A stretch of 64,000 bases of DNA from Methylomonas sp. EFPC3 (GTDB lineage: Bacteria > Pseudomonadota > Gammaproteobacteria > Methylococcales > Methylomonadaceae). The stretch covers positions 3,348,001 through 3,412,000 of the forward strand of contig NZ_CP116398.1 in the NCBI RefSeq assembly GCF_029643245.1, written 5' to 3'. The position numbers and the translations under genes are program-made. The notes below the pieces were generated by a model. It ran no database searches. It was not told the DNA's origin and was given only the letters and a program-made list of their open reading frames with translations. Below, in pieces: positions 1-8,805 of this stretch (positions are counted from its first letter, which is position 1; each line of letters begins with the position of its first letter).

Positions 1-543
1 AATTTCCCGGTCGCGCTGGTTCAGCGGCGAATTTTGCCGAATGTGGCTGATCAGGTCTTCCAATTCGGTGGTGTTCGGCTGCGGCTCTTGCTCGCGGCCG
101 GCCAGTTCGCCGCTAAAACGCATCGCAGCCATTTCTTCGGCCCATTCCGGCAGGCGGCCGTTACAGCTGCGATAACTGGCTTCGTGAAACAGCTCGTGGC
201 GCAGGTACGCCCGTGCGGGGAAATCGGGCTGGGTTCGGTCGCGTAAATAGATGCTGCCGGGCCGCCAAGCCCCGGCATGGCGGCCGCTGAACTCGGCGTC
301 GGTCAGTGCCGGGAACACCCTTAACGGCGCCTCCGCGCTGGGGATACGGTAGCCGAGTGCCGCCAGCTCCTGGATTGCTTGATAAGCATCGCTTTGCAGC
401 GCCGGCTGCTGCGCCAGCGCGCCGAAAAATAAAATCGCCGCGCCGGCGTCGAAACAACAGCGGCTGCGAAAAGTTCGGTCGAGAACTCGGCGTATCGACG
501 CGATGACCGAAACCAGCGCAGCCAAACCGGAAACCCTGCTCAT
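1..543 (-). CDS. Putative zinc metallopeptidase-like protein (3' end outside window)
   Basis: An open frame of 181 codons runs from an ATG at 543 to the window edge without a stop, so the C-terminus is missing. Near residues 124-128 it has HELFH, an HExxH zinc-site motif, followed by PEWAEEMAA, where a glutamate could be the third ligand as in gluzincins. This suggests a metal-dependent peptidase or a catalytically derived relative. The first 50 residues contain a hydrophobic stretch (AAILFFGALA) that could be a signal or anchor. I do not recognise the family, and the substrate is unknown. The ABC exporter genes lie upstream on the same strand, 18 bases away, so co-transcription is possible. 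Confidence 0.6.
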   Translation of the reverse strand, partial: MSRVSGLAALVSVIASIRRVLDRTFRSRCCFDAGAAILFFGALAQQPALQSDAYQAIQELAALGYRIPSAEAPLRVFPALTDAEFSGRHAGAWRPGSIYLRDRTQPDFPARAYLRHELFHEASYRSCNGRLPEWAEEMAAMRFSGELAGREQEPQPNTTELEDLISHIRQNSPLNQRDREI

Positions 544-561
544 CTTCGCGGCCGATCGGCG

Positions 562-1323
562 TCAGTTTCTGATCTTATAACCGGTTCTGAATGCCCACCA
601 GACGAAGGCCAGACAGGCTAGCAAGAAGCCGAAGGTCATCCCCAGGCTGATGGCCACGTCCACATCGGCAATGCCGTAAAAGCTCCAGCGGAAACCGCTG
701 ATCAGGTAGACCACCGGATTGAACAAAGTGACTTTCTGCCACAGTGGCGGCAGCATGTTGATCGAATAAAACGCGCCGCCGAGAAAGGTCAGCGGCGTCA
801 CCACCAGCATCGGCACCACTTGCAGTTTCTGAAAGCTGTCCGCCCACAGGCCGATGATGAAGCCGAACAGACTGAAGCTAACGGCAGTCAGTAATAAAAA
901 CGCCACCATCCAGCCGGGGTGGGCGATTTGGTAGGGCACGAAGACTCGGGCGGTCCCCAGAATCAGCAGACCCAGCATCACCGATTTGGTGGCGGCCGCG
1001 CCGACGTAGCCGAGCAGTACTTCGATCCACGACACCGGCGCCGACAGCAATTCGTAGATCGTGCCGGACCATTTCGGCATGTAGATGCCGAACGAGGCGT
1101 TGGAGATGCTCTCGTTCAGCAGATTCAGCATGACCAGGCCGGGAATGATGAAGGCGCCGTAACCGACATTGTCGATCTCCCCCATCCGCGAGCCGATGGC
1201 GCGGCCGAAGACGATGAAATACAGCGAAGTGGTAAGCACCGGCGCGGCGATGCTTTCCGCCAGCGTTCGAAAGGTACGGGCCATTTCGAAATGGTAGATG
1301 GCGCGGATGCCGTAAAAATTCAT
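562..1323 (-). CDS. yadH: ABC-2 type transporter permease, YadH-like
   Basis: A 253-residue integral membrane protein with about six hydrophobic segments. It matches the ABC-2 permease family, and the pattern [11 protein letters not shown]...LPPLWQKV...[11 protein letters not shown] is typical of the E. coli YadH group. It would form the membrane channel of an exporter with the ATPase encoded just upstream. Its ATG overlaps the ATPase stop codon by four bases (ATGA, 1320-1323), which implies translational coupling. The substrate of YadGH-type exporters is not firmly established, so no substrate is assigned. Confidence 0.88.
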   Translation of the reverse strand: MNFYGIRAIYHFEMARTFRTLAESIAAPVLTTSLYFIVFGRAIGSRMGEIDNVGYGAFIIPGLVMLNLLNESISNASFGIYMPKWSGTIYELLSAPVSWIEVLLGYVGAAATKSVMLGLLILGTARVFVPYQIAHPGWMVAFLLLTAVSFSLFGFIIGLWADSFQKLQVVPMLVVTPLTFLGGAFYSINMLPPLWQKVTLFNPVVYLISGFRWSFYGIADVDVAISLGMTFGFLLACLAFVWWAFRTGYKIRN

Positions 1324-2348
1324 GGCTTAGCTCCTTTGGCTTGCTGTACCAGGCTGACGAAGATGTCTTCCAGCGAACTTTCGCTGGAGCGCAAGTCTTT
1401 GAAATCGATGCCTTGTTGGTTCAAAGCTCGTAACAATTCGGCGATACCGGTTTCCTCGGTCTGGCTGTCGAAGGTGTAAGCCAAGGTTTGGCCGTCGGCG
1501 GACAAGTTCAGCGGCCAAGCATTCAGCTCTGCCGGCAATGCGGTCAACGGTTGCCGCAAGGTCAAGGCCAGTTCCTTCTTGCCCAGTTTGCGCATCAACG
1601 CGGTTTTGTCTTCGACCACGACCAGTTCGCCTTTGTTGATCACGCCGATCCGGTCGGCCATATCCTCGGCTTCTTCGATGTAATGCGTGGTCAGGATGAT
1701 GGTGGTGCCCTGCTCGCGCAGTTCGCGCACCAGCCGCCACATGTCGTGGCGCAATTCGACGTCGACGCCGGCGCTGGGTTCGTCGAGAAACAGGATTTCC
1801 GGTTCGTGAGACAAGGCTTTGGCAATCAGCAGTCGGCGTTTCATGCCGCCGGACAGCGCCATGATTTTGGCGTCGCGTTTATCCCACAGCGACAAAGCCC
1901 GCAGAATCCGCTCCAGGTAATCCGGATTCGGCGCTTTGCCGAACAAGCCGCGGCTGAAACGGACGGTAGCCCATACCGATTCGAACGCGTCGGTATGCAA
2001 TTCCTGCGGCACCAGACCGATCGCCGCCCGTGCGGCGCGGTAATCTTTGCGGATGTCATGGCCGGCGGCGACCACGGTTCCCGAGGAAGGATTGACGATG
2101 CCGCAGATAATGCCGATCAGCGTGGTCTTGCCGGCACCGTTCGGCCCGAGCAATGCGAAAATCTCGCCGCGCCGGATCTCCAGATCGATATTGCGCAAGG
2201 CCTGAAAACCGCCGGCGTAAGTTTTGTGTACGCCGCGCACCGAGATAATCGTTGTGCTTTGGCTTCCCGGCGTGCGGTCAGAGGTGGCGTCTGTGGTCAC
2301 GGTTATGTTCCTGCATGTTGCCTGTTTGGGGGGAGGCGTATTCGCCAC
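1320..2348 (-). CDS. yadG: ABC transporter ATP-binding protein, YadG-like
   Basis: A 342-residue ABC ATPase. Visible motifs in order are Walker [11 protein letters not shown]-loop GLVPQE, signature LSGGMKRR, Walker [13 protein letters not shown] and the H-loop histidine in [10 protein letters not shown]. The roughly 80-residue C-terminal extension after the nucleotide-binding domain is usual in drug and lipid exporter ATPases. The listed start is the first ATG. The homologous part begins about 35 residues later, and a GTG at 2300 preceded by AGGAA is a plausible true start. It forms an exporter with the downstream permease. Confidence 0.9.
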   Translation of the reverse strand: MANTPPPKQATCRNITVTTDATSDRTPGSQSTTIISVRGVHKTYAGGFQALRNIDLEIRRGEIFALLGPNGAGKTTLIGIICGIVNPSSGTVVAAGHDIRKDYRAARAAIGLVPQELHTDAFESVWATVRFSRGLFGKAPNPDYLERILRALSLWDKRDAKIMALSGGMKRRLLIAKALSHEPEILFLDEPSAGVDVELRHDMWRLVRELREQGTTIILTTHYIEEAEDMADRIGVINKGELVVVEDKTALMRKLGKKELALTLRQPLTALPAELNAWPLNLSADGQTLAYTFDSQTEETGIAELLRALNQQGIDFKDLRSSESSLEDIFVSLVQQAKGAKP

Positions 2349-2453
2349 TCTTGTCTATTCAACCGGCCCTGAAATGCCGTAATTAAGGGTACTAAGGCGG
2401 CGAAGGGCCCTTGCTGTCATACGCGGGTAGGCGTTAAATCTGGCAAAGCCCGT

Positions 2454-5400
2454 TTATCCTCCAGTGTGAGGAATGCTCTGGAAAATCACCTTAGACAAAA
2501 CCGCAAACGCCGCATCTTCGAAGGCTTTGTCATCCATGTATCGCGTCACAATCTTGTCGTTCTCATTCATCCGTTGAATCATCAGATCTTCCAACACTTG
2601 GCGTAAACCTAGCTGAAATTTATCAAACGGATTCGCTTGCCGTAACCGAATCACCTCTGGCGAATTGGTCGCTTTTTCTCTGATTTGTTCGAAGAACAAG
2701 CGGTCTTCTTCGGTAAAGTTCGTACCAAAGCGGTTGTTTAATATCTCGATGATTTCCGATAATGGGGCTTTTTCGTCCTTGGCTTTGCCGGTGCCGACAT
2801 CGGTCGGACTTTTAACCGTGTACTCGCCTTGCTCATCCGCCAGATCAATCGCACCGGAAAACACCCGTTGCAGCCGGTAATACTGCAAATCGACTTCGTC
2901 GCCCAGCTTGACGTTGGTGTTATCTCGATCCAGCGGCAAATGCGGCAATAAAAAACGGCCAAAGCTATACAGCATTTCCAGATCAGGATCGGCATAAGGC
3001 ATGATCTGGCTCAAAAAAGCATACACATTGACATAGCCGCTTAACTTGTCCCGAAACACAAAGCGCTGCTCTTCATCGCTTATCGCCTTGAACCGGTCCA
3101 CTGCCGGTTGCAAATGGCGTTGCAAATGGGCGTGATCAGCCGGATTTTGCTTATTGGGTGATCGGTAGAAAATACGGGCAAACGCTTCCACTTCGTTCCA
3201 GTAATAAACCTGCATACTGTCCAAGTCATGCTTGACCTGTTCTAGCAAAGCCGGGTCGGACGTTTCCTGTAAGCTGGTGGCGTCGTAATAAGGTTTGAAT
3301 GCGCGGTAAATGTCATCAGCTTCATTGACAAAATCCAGCACGAACGGCGCTTCCTTGCCCGGCAGCATGCGATTCAGGCGCGACAGGGTTTGCACCGCCT
3401 GCACGCCATCCAGGCGTTTATCGACATACATCGCCATCAACTTCGGCTGATCGAAACCGGTTTGGTACTTGTTAGCCACCAGTAGCACTTGATAATCGGG
3501 CGAATTAAAACGCTCCGGCAATTGCTTTTCGCCGATCGCTTTACCGGTCACGCTGTCGGTATTCATGCCTGGTTCAGTGTATTCCTGGCCGCTTTCAGGG
3601 TCGAGCACCGTACCGCTAAACGCTACCAAGGCCTGTACATCGTGGTAAGCGTGTTGCTCGATATAGGCCTGAAACGCCTGCATGTATTTGACGGCGTGCA
3701 GGCGTGAGCCGGTCACCACCATCGCCTTGGCTTGGCCTCCCAAATGATGTTTAACGTGGTTGCGAAAATGTTCGACGATGATTTCGATCTTTTGCGAAAT
3801 ATTGGTCGGATGCAGCACCAGGAATTTCGCCAAGGCCCGCGCTGCCTTTTTCTTTGGCAGGTTCGGGTCTTCCTCCATGGCTTTGACCAATTTGAAATAG
3901 GTTTTGTAGGTCGTGTAATTCTGCAACACGTCCAGAATAAAACCTTCCTCAATGGCTTGGCGCATGCTGTACAGATGAAACGGTTCCGGTTTGCCGGTAT
4001 GGCCGATACGACCGAACAGCTCCAAGGTCTTGCCCTTCGGAGTGGCGGTAAAGGCAAAAAAGCTGATGTTGGGCTGACGGCCGCGTGAAGCCATGACCTG
4101 ATTCAGTTGGTCTTCCCAATCCGGTTCTTCTGTTTCACCTGATTCCCGTTTACCCGAGCCATACAAGACGGTTCCTTCTCCCTCCGGGAGAAGGTTAGGA
4201 TGAGGGGATATAAAACTAGACGTTGGTTGGTTGTCTCCCCTCACCCCAGCCCTCTCCCGGAGGGAGAGGGAGCTTTCTGCATCGATTTCAGAACGATCAA
4301 CAGGAGACGATCTGCCCAAAATTGATTTGAGTTCTCTGGCGGTTTCCCCGGTTTGCGACGAGTGCGCTTCATCGACGATCACCGCGTAACGACGCTTGGC
4401 TATCTCTTGCTCCCAGGCTTTGGCCTGCTTTTTGGCCATCTCATCCGCTGCGTCGATATTATCCGCGCCAGCGGCATGCAATAAGCCGCGCAACACAAAC
4501 GGAAACTTCTGCAAGGTGGTAATCACGATATTGGTGCCATCAATCAGTGCCGCCGCTAATTGCTTGGAATCCTGATCAATGGCCTTGACCACCCCTTGCG
4601 CGTGTTCGATTTGATAAATCGCGTCCTGCAATTGCCTGTCCAGCACTTGCCGATCGGTAATCACAATCACGCAATCGAACACCTTGTGATCGTTGCCGTC
4701 ATGCAAACTGGCCAAACGATGCGACAGCCAGGAAATTGAGTTAGTTTTGCCGCTACCGGCTGAATGCTGGATCAGATAATTCCGGCCGGGGCCTTCCACT
4801 TGTGCAGCAGCGACCAATCGCCGAGTGGCATCGAGCTGGTGATAGCGCGGAAAAATCACCGCTTCTTTTTGCATCAATCGGCTGCCGCCCTTGCCGTCGT
4901 CGACTTTCTCTTCCTTACGCTCGATAAAAATAAAATTACCGAGAATGTCCAGAAACTGCTCGCGCTCAAGGACTTCTTCCCAGAAATAACCGCTGCGGTA
5001 ACCGGACGGATGCTGCGGGTTGCCCGCTCCGCAGACTACTTCGCCGGGATGGCTGCCACGATTAAACGGCAGGAAAAATGTCTTTTTGCCCGCCAGCCGA
5101 GTGGTCATATAAACTTCGTCCGGGTCGGCGGCAAAATGCACCAGCGCCCGTTGTTTGAATTCAAACAACGGCGCGCGCGGATTACGGTCGTTGCGGTATT
5201 GATTTACTGCATGCCGCCAGTTTTGCCCCGTCCAAGGGTTTTTTAGCTCGCAGCTTGCCACCGGTAAACCATTAACCGCAAACAACATGTCCAGCGTACT
5301 GTGGTCGCCCGGATGGCAAGGCACTTGCCGGGTCACCGTCAGCCGGTTTTGCTGATAATGCGCGAGCACCTCGGCATTCAAACCGTGCGCCGGTTTGAAA

Positions 5401-5699
5401 TAGGCCAGCCGAAAGGTTTTGCCGTAAAACTTGAAGCCGTGGCGTAACACATGCAAAGAACCTTTGATTGCCAGTTCCTTGGCCATCTCCTTGATTAACA
5501 GGGTTTCCAGATTGGCACCGTGCTGCGCGCGCATGCCGTCCCAAAGTGGCTTTTGGGTGGCGGCGATAAATTCGAGAATTTGTGAAGGGAATAAGGCCAG
5601 CTCCTTATCCCAGTCCTTTACCGAACCTGCTTGCCAGCCGTTGGCTAACAGCATTTGCTCAATGTAGCTTTCGAAAGCCTTTTCGCTGGTTTGACTCAT
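2454..5699 (-). CDS. hsdR: Type I restriction enzyme endonuclease subunit HsdR
   Basis: A 1081-residue HsdR, the motor and nuclease subunit that translocates and cuts DNA unmethylated at the HsdS recognition sequence. The N-terminal nuclease fold shows D137 and E151-x-K153. The helicase part shows Walker A AGSGKTN (about 314-320), the DEAH box in VDEAHSS (about 442-448) and FTATPKGKT (about 550-558). Residues about 476-513 are extra. They are encoded by a 93-bp inverted-repeat element (4176-4268) that keeps the frame open between the DEAH and TAT motifs, so the protein may still fold. Its ATG overlaps the stop of the upstream RAYT gene (ATGA, 5696-5699). It is the last gene of the hsd operon. 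Confidence 0.95.
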   Translation of the reverse strand: MSQTSEKAFESYIEQMLLANGWQAGSVKDWDKELALFPSQILEFIAATQKPLWDGMRAQHGANLETLLIKEMAKELAIKGSLHVLRHGFKFYGKTFRLAYFKPAHGLNAEVLAHYQQNRLTVTRQVPCHPGDHSTLDMLFAVNGLPVASCELKNPWTGQNWRHAVNQYRNDRNPRAPLFEFKQRALVHFAADPDEVYMTTRLAGKKTFFLPFNRGSHPGEVVCGAGNPQHPSGYRSGYFWEEVLEREQFLDILGNFIFIERKEEKVDDGKGGSRLMQKEAVIFPRYHQLDATRRLVAAAQVEGPGRNYLIQHSAGSGKTNSISWLSHRLASLHDGNDHKVFDCVIVITDRQVLDRQLQDAIYQIEHAQGVVKAIDQDSKQLAAALIDGTNIVITTLQKFPFVLRGLLHAAGADNIDAADEMAKKQAKAWEQEIAKRRYAVIVDEAHSSQTGETARELKSILGRSSPVDRSEIDAESSLSLRERAGVRGDNQPTSSFISPHPNLLPEGEGTVLYGSGKRESGETEEPDWEDQLNQVMASRGRQPNISFFAFTATPKGKTLELFGRIGHTGKPEPFHLYSMRQAIEEGFILDVLQNYTTYKTYFKLVKAMEEDPNLPKKKAARALAKFLVLHPTNISQKIEIIVEHFRNHVKHHLGGQAKAMVVTGSRLHAVKYMQAFQAYIEQHAYHDVQALVAFSGTVLDPESGQEYTEPGMNTDSVTGKAIGEKQLPERFNSPDYQVLLVANKYQTGFDQPKLMAMYVDKRLDGVQAVQTLSRLNRMLPGKEAPFVLDFVNEADDIYRAFKPYYDATSLQETSDPALLEQVKHDLDSMQVYYWNEVEAFARIFYRSPNKQNPADHAHLQRHLQPAVDRFKAISDEEQRFVFRDKLSGYVNVYAFLSQIMPYADPDLEMLYSFGRFLLPHLPLDRDNTNVKLGDEVDLQYYRLQRVFSGAIDLADEQGEYTVKSPTDVGTGKAKDEKAPLSEIIEILNNRFGTNFTEEDRLFFEQIREKATNSPEVIRLRQANPFDKFQLGLRQVLEDLMIQRMNENDKIVTRYMDDKAFEDAAFAVLSKVIFQSIPHTGG
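4176..4268. repeat. Imperfect inverted-repeat element inserted in frame in hsdR
   Basis: Two 33-base arms (4176-4208 and 4236-4268) are inverted copies matching at roughly 28 of 33 positions around a 27-base spacer. Each arm carries its own CTCCCTCCGGGAG palindrome. The whole would fold into a cruciform or a strong RNA hairpin. In hsdR it encodes LSLRERAGVRG and PHPNLLPEGEG. From memory, these peptides occur where this type of repeat is translated in other proteobacterial proteins. No stop codon is introduced. Confidence 0.85.
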
Positions 5700-6436
5700 G
5701 GTTTTTCACAAGGTGTAGGGGCGAAAGATTTTTCGCCCCTACCTGTGCACCGGTTATTAATGTGCAAACTGTCTAGCTCCCATTGCGCAGGGTTATTGAA
5801 GATATATTCCCGAATCAGGCTTAACTGCTGCTCGTTGCGAACGATGTGCTCCCAATAATTGCGCTGCCAAACGGTTCCAATTTGAGTATTGCCTTTTGCC
5901 CATTTGCTGACACCAATTTTGAAACCCCGAATTATCGAGCCCAGGGTTTTCGATGTGCCACGAGGGCGATGGTAAACATCAACAACCGTCGATGCCGTCT
6001 GTAGGGGTGAAAAATTTTTCGCTTGTACGGGCGAAAGATTTTTCGCCCGTACGCCCCACGAACAATCATTTTCCCCCACGTTAATCACCAAAATTCCATG
6101 AACGTGATTGGGCATCACCACAAACGCATCGGATTCTACGTTTGGAAAATGCGCCGGAATTTCGTTCCAGCAACATTCAACTATCCGGCCTAAAGCATTC
6201 TTCACCATCGCACCATTCCGGATAGCGCCGAATAAACAGGCTTTTTGATGCGTGCAAACGGTTACGAAATAAAAGCCCGCCTGTGCATAATCGTAATTTT
6301 TCAACCGAATCGAACGACGGTTTCGTTTTGGTTGGGTTTGTAGGGGCGAATCATCTTTCGCCCGCTTGGGCGAAAAATCTTTCGCCCCTACCGGCAAAAC
6401 GTCATTCGCCCCTACGAATTCATCATCTTGACTCAT
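5696..6436 (-). CDS. REP-associated tyrosine transposase (RAYT)
   Basis: About 246 residues from the ATG at 6436. It belongs to the Y1/HUH single-strand transposase family related to IS200/IS605 TnpA. The HUH motif is in MPNHVHG, the probable nucleophile tyrosine is in REYIFNNPAQW, and VWQRNYWEHIVRN is typical of RAYTs. RAYTs bind and cleave REP-type palindromes. This gene contains such palindromes: at codons 10-30, in the middle (GVRAKNLSPVQAKNFSPLQ) and at the C-terminus (GRGEKSFAPT), all read in frame. A longer upstream open frame exists, but it overlaps hepT. Here the start overlaps the hepT end by 14 bases and the stop overlaps the hsdR ATG. No IS ends are visible, so it looks resident rather than a complete insertion sequence. 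Confidence 0.9.
   Translation of the reverse strand: MSQDDEFVGANDVLPVGAKDFSPKRAKDDSPLQTQPKRNRRSIRLKNYDYAQAGFYFVTVCTHQKACLFGAIRNGAMVKNALGRIVECCWNEIPAHFPNVESDAFVVMPNHVHGILVINVGENDCSWGVRAKNLSPVQAKNFSPLQTASTVVDVYHRPRGTSKTLGSIIRGFKIGVSKWAKGNTQIGTVWQRNYWEHIVRNEQQLSLIREYIFNNPAQWELDSLHINNRCTGRGEKSFAPTPCEKP
5715..5742. repeat. RAYT-type palindrome, unit 1 (in RAYT 3' end)
   Basis: A 28-base near-perfect palindrome with arms GTAGGGGCGAAA and TTTCGCCCCTAC. It is translated as RGEKSFAPT in the RAYT C-terminus, 16 bases before the hsdR start. Confidence 0.92.
6001..6052. repeat. Two fused RAYT-type palindromes (in RAYT)
   Basis: Units at 6001-6028 and 6025-6052 share a GTAC at the junction. The second has GTACGGGCGAAA/TTTCGCCCGTAC arms. 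Both are translated within RAYT as RAKNLSPVQAKNFSPLQ without a stop. Confidence 0.9.
6340..6415. repeat. Cluster of RAYT-type palindrome arms (in RAYT 5' end)
   Basis: A 76-base cluster starts with GTAGGGGCGAA, ends with TTCGCCCCTAC and has degenerate internal copies (GGGCGAAAAATCTTTCGCCC). It encodes the repetitive N-terminus of the RAYT (GANDVLPVGAKDFSPKRAKD). Confidence 0.85.
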
Positions 6437-6857
6437 GAATATCCTTGGCATCGCGCAATAGCAATACGCGGCTGTATTCCAGAAATTCGTCCAGATGCCG
6501 GGTGATGATGCTGACGGTAATCGGCAGATGCAATTGCTGATAATCATGCACGGCGATATTGCGAAAACCGACCATGTGCTTCAGCGACGCAGCCAAATCG
6601 GCAGTGATCCAGCCGCCGCGCGCCAGCAACTCGAACACGTCGCGGGCGCTTTGCGGCACGCCGAGTTTTTCGCGGCGAATCAGATGCTGGCCCATGTCCA
6701 GCGCTGCCTCGCAAGCGCGCTGGATGTTTAAAATCGCCGCATCCTGACGGGTGAAATCGCTCGCAAAGCCGTCCGGGTTGGCGGCGTATTCCTCGCGCGC
6801 CCTCGCCACGCAACGCTCAATGCTGGCGGCTTTGTTGATTAACACGTCATCGGCCAT
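6423..6857 (-). CDS. hepT: HepT-like ribonuclease toxin (DUF86)
   Basis: A 144-residue HEPN-fold protein. The HEPN nuclease motif is RNIAVHDY, which fits the R-x4-H-x-Y pattern of HepT. In the characterised HepT/MntA pairs the tyrosine is modified with AMP by the antitoxin. The gene starts within the last 11 bases of mntA and ends 14 bases inside the RAYT start, so the pair sits tightly inside the hsd operon. By family knowledge the active toxin is an RNase that arrests growth. Toxicity here is inferred from motif and gene pair. Confidence 0.9.
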   Translation of the reverse strand: MADDVLINKAASIERCVARAREEYAANPDGFASDFTRQDAAILNIQRACEAALDMGQHLIRREKLGVPQSARDVFELLARGGWITADLAASLKHMVGFRNIAVHDYQQLHLPITVSIITRHLDEFLEYSRVLLLRDAKDIHESR

Positions 6858-7245
6858 ACACGCTGCCTCGTTGGGAAATATCGGCTAACAGCCCGGCGCG
6901 GGCGCTATCCAGTTCGGTTTTCTCGCTCAAAATTGCCGCTTCGTAAAGTGCTGCTTGCGCGTCGCGCGCCCACCAGCGTTGGCCCTGAGTGATGACCTGA
7001 TATTGCATCACCGTCGAGGCCGCACGCAAATCGAGCAAGTCCACCGGGCAACCGGCCAGATCGGCCAGTTCGCCGGCCAGCGCCCATAAGCTTTGCGGAT
7101 CGGCATAACCCGCCACCAGCACGGCCAAGTCCAGATCGCTGTCCGGCCCGGCGGTGCCTTGAATGCGGCTGCCGAAGGCATAAACCGCCAGCAGATTGCC
7201 CAGTTCGGCGCGCAGTTTGGCGACGATGGCATCGTTGTTCATCAA
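6847..7245 (-). CDS. mntA: MntA-like nucleotidyltransferase antitoxin
   Basis: A 132-residue minimal nucleotidyltransferase. The signature GS-x10-D-x-D is complete (GSRIQGT...DSDLD, about residues 25-39), with a further acidic residue in CPVDLLDLR. In this family the enzyme neutralises HepT by adding AMP to its HEPN tyrosine. Its ATG overlaps the hsdS stop by four bases (7242-7245), and its 3' end overlaps hepT. Antitoxin first and toxin second is the usual order. Confidence 0.88.
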   Translation of the reverse strand: MMNNDAIVAKLRAELGNLLAVYAFGSRIQGTAGPDSDLDLAVLVAGYADPQSLWALAGELADLAGCPVDLLDLRAASTVMQYQVITQGQRWWARDAQAALYEAAILSEKTELDSARAGLLADISQRGSVYGR

Positions 7246-8672
7246 GCCTCCCGCACGTCGATTTTGCCGGTCACGGCGGCGGTGATCAGCGCGCTGCGGT
7301 ATTCCTGCAGGCGGTTAATAGCGGTTTCGACTTTTTCCACCAATCGGTCGATTTTGGCGGTTTCGCGGTCGAGGTAGGCGGCGATGACGGTTTGTTCTTG
7401 AAAAGGAGGTTTTGGGAAACGGTATTTCCTTAATTGCTCGCCGGTTAAGTGCGCAATGGTTGATATTCCGCCGGAACTAAATACACCGGTTTTATTTGCC
7501 CAGTACATTAAGTAATACATATATCTGGGGCATTCCATCAGTGAATTAATGGCACGCATGCGATGTAACGCTTTTTGAAAACCAATTTTCGATTCTAGTT
7601 TGCCTACTATGGCCGACCTTCCAACTTCGCCACCTTCGCATACAAGAAGATCACCTTCTTTAAGTGTATAGCGAGAATATTCCGGTTCGGGAATGTCCAT
7701 TTCAGGTAAATCAATGAAATTGATTGAATCCCATTGAACATCAATATTCCTCAAATAAGGCAAAAGGTGCTTTCCAGTAATTTTGCTTTCATTCAACATC
7801 TTACCTAGCTCTATTGAATAACGAGAATATAGGGGTGGCGTTACCCAATCTACTGGAATTTCACCTAACCACTCAACTCCGGAATCCTTGAATTTTTCGG
7901 GGGTGCCAGCGCCCTCCGTAGGGGCGAAAAATTTTTCGCCCCTACACCTACCATACGCGCCGGGCGCTTCATGGACGGCGGCGTTGCCGGTGACCAGGCC
8001 AAATTCCCGCGCGGCGTTGGCGGGTAGGCCGCGGGTGACGGTGCGGGAAATCAGCGCGCTGCGTTTTTCCTTGAGCAATTCCACCAGCTTGCGTTTTTTC
8101 GCCACCAGCGTATCAATCCGCCCGGTTTCCCTATCCAGAAAGTCGGCGATGGCGGTTTGTTCATCTAAAGGTGGACAAGGAAATTCAGCAGGATTGATAT
8201 GCTTGTTGTTAATTTGTGGCACTGTGGAAACATCTGCAAGATCGTCCAGTCGCCGAGAAATTAGACAAAATGCGACAAATTTTAAATTAAATGATGGATA
8301 GATTTTCCACCCCATTAAATTTGTATCAAATAACATTGGCTGTTGAACCACTGCAACTTTATTAGTAAAAATCGCCGCACCTCTTTTTGGGAAAACCAAG
8401 TAGTTCCCTTTTTGGGGGTTGTGCCCAATCACTCTGGCTTTAGTACGATTTAATACAAGAGTTCCATCGATCTGGTTCAGATCATCCACCTTCGCATAAG
8501 GAAGGCCTTCGTCGGCATTAGCTTCATTATCAATAAAATCAGTCTCCGATGGTGTGACACTACCAAGCAACTGCCCAACGTAACGACCTTTTTTAACCAT
8601 CCACTTTTCAGGCAACGCTCCCAACCACTCAAAGCCGCTGTCCTTGTATTGCGGATAAGCCGGGTATTTCAT
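7242..8672 (-). CDS. hsdS: Type I restriction enzyme specificity subunit HsdS
   Basis: A 476-residue HsdS with two target-recognition domains. The start of each half is marked by a near repeat (YKDSGFEWLG at 10-18 and FKDSGVEWLG at 261-270). The end of each half is marked by the conserved-region pattern PPLDEQTAIADFLDRETGRID / PFQEQTVIAAYLDRETAKID. It defines the bipartite DNA sequence read by the methylase and nuclease. Residues about 243-252 (CRGEKFFAPT) are the translation of a RAYT-type palindrome at 7918-7945, in the linker between halves where an insertion is likely tolerated. Codon use in the recognition domains is more AT-rich than in the flanks, as is common for exchanged HsdS domains. 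Confidence 0.95.
   Translation of the reverse strand: MKYPAYPQYKDSGFEWLGALPEKWMVKKGRYVGQLLGSVTPSETDFIDNEANADEGLPYAKVDDLNQIDGTLVLNRTKARVIGHNPQKGNYLVFPKRGAAIFTNKVAVVQQPMLFDTNLMGWKIYPSFNLKFVAFCLISRRLDDLADVSTVPQINNKHINPAEFPCPPLDEQTAIADFLDRETGRIDTLVAKKRKLVELLKEKRSALISRTVTRGLPANAAREFGLVTGNAAVHEAPGAYGRCRGEKFFAPTEGAGTPEKFKDSGVEWLGEIPVDWVTPPLYSRYSIELGKMLNESKITGKHLLPYLRNIDVQWDSINFIDLPEMDIPEPEYSRYTLKEGDLLVCEGGEVGRSAIVGKLESKIGFQKALHRMRAINSLMECPRYMYYLMYWANKTGVFSSGGISTIAHLTGEQLRKYRFPKPPFQEQTVIAAYLDRETAKIDRLVEKVETAINRLQEYRSALITAAVTGKIDVREA
7918..7945. repeat. RAYT-type palindrome in hsdS
   Basis: A 28-base fully symmetric copy (arms GTAGGGGCGAAAAA and TTTTTCGCCCCTAC). It lies between the two recognition halves of HsdS and is translated in frame. 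Confidence 0.92.
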
Positions 8673-8698
8673 TGCCGACCGCCTTTTTCCAGCTGGAA

Positions 8699-8723
8699 GG
8701 TGGATGCGCTGCGCTTATCCACC
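8699..8723. repeat. Second REP-like palindrome between hsdS and the DUF1016 gene
   Basis: The sequence GGTGGAT, then a GCGCTGCGC core, then ATCCACC forms an interrupted palindrome. It lies in the only real intergenic gap of the operon (8673-8805). Its sequence differs from the GTAGGGGCGAA family and resembles the common GGATAAGCGCAGCGCATCC type of gammaproteobacterial REP. Confidence 0.7.
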
Positions 8724-8805
8724 CTACAGACTTTACCGTCGGCGCCAGTTGTCCGGAATTTCCGGATAGTTGCAATCCAGCTTTTATCTCGCTTGAATTT
8801 TCCGT

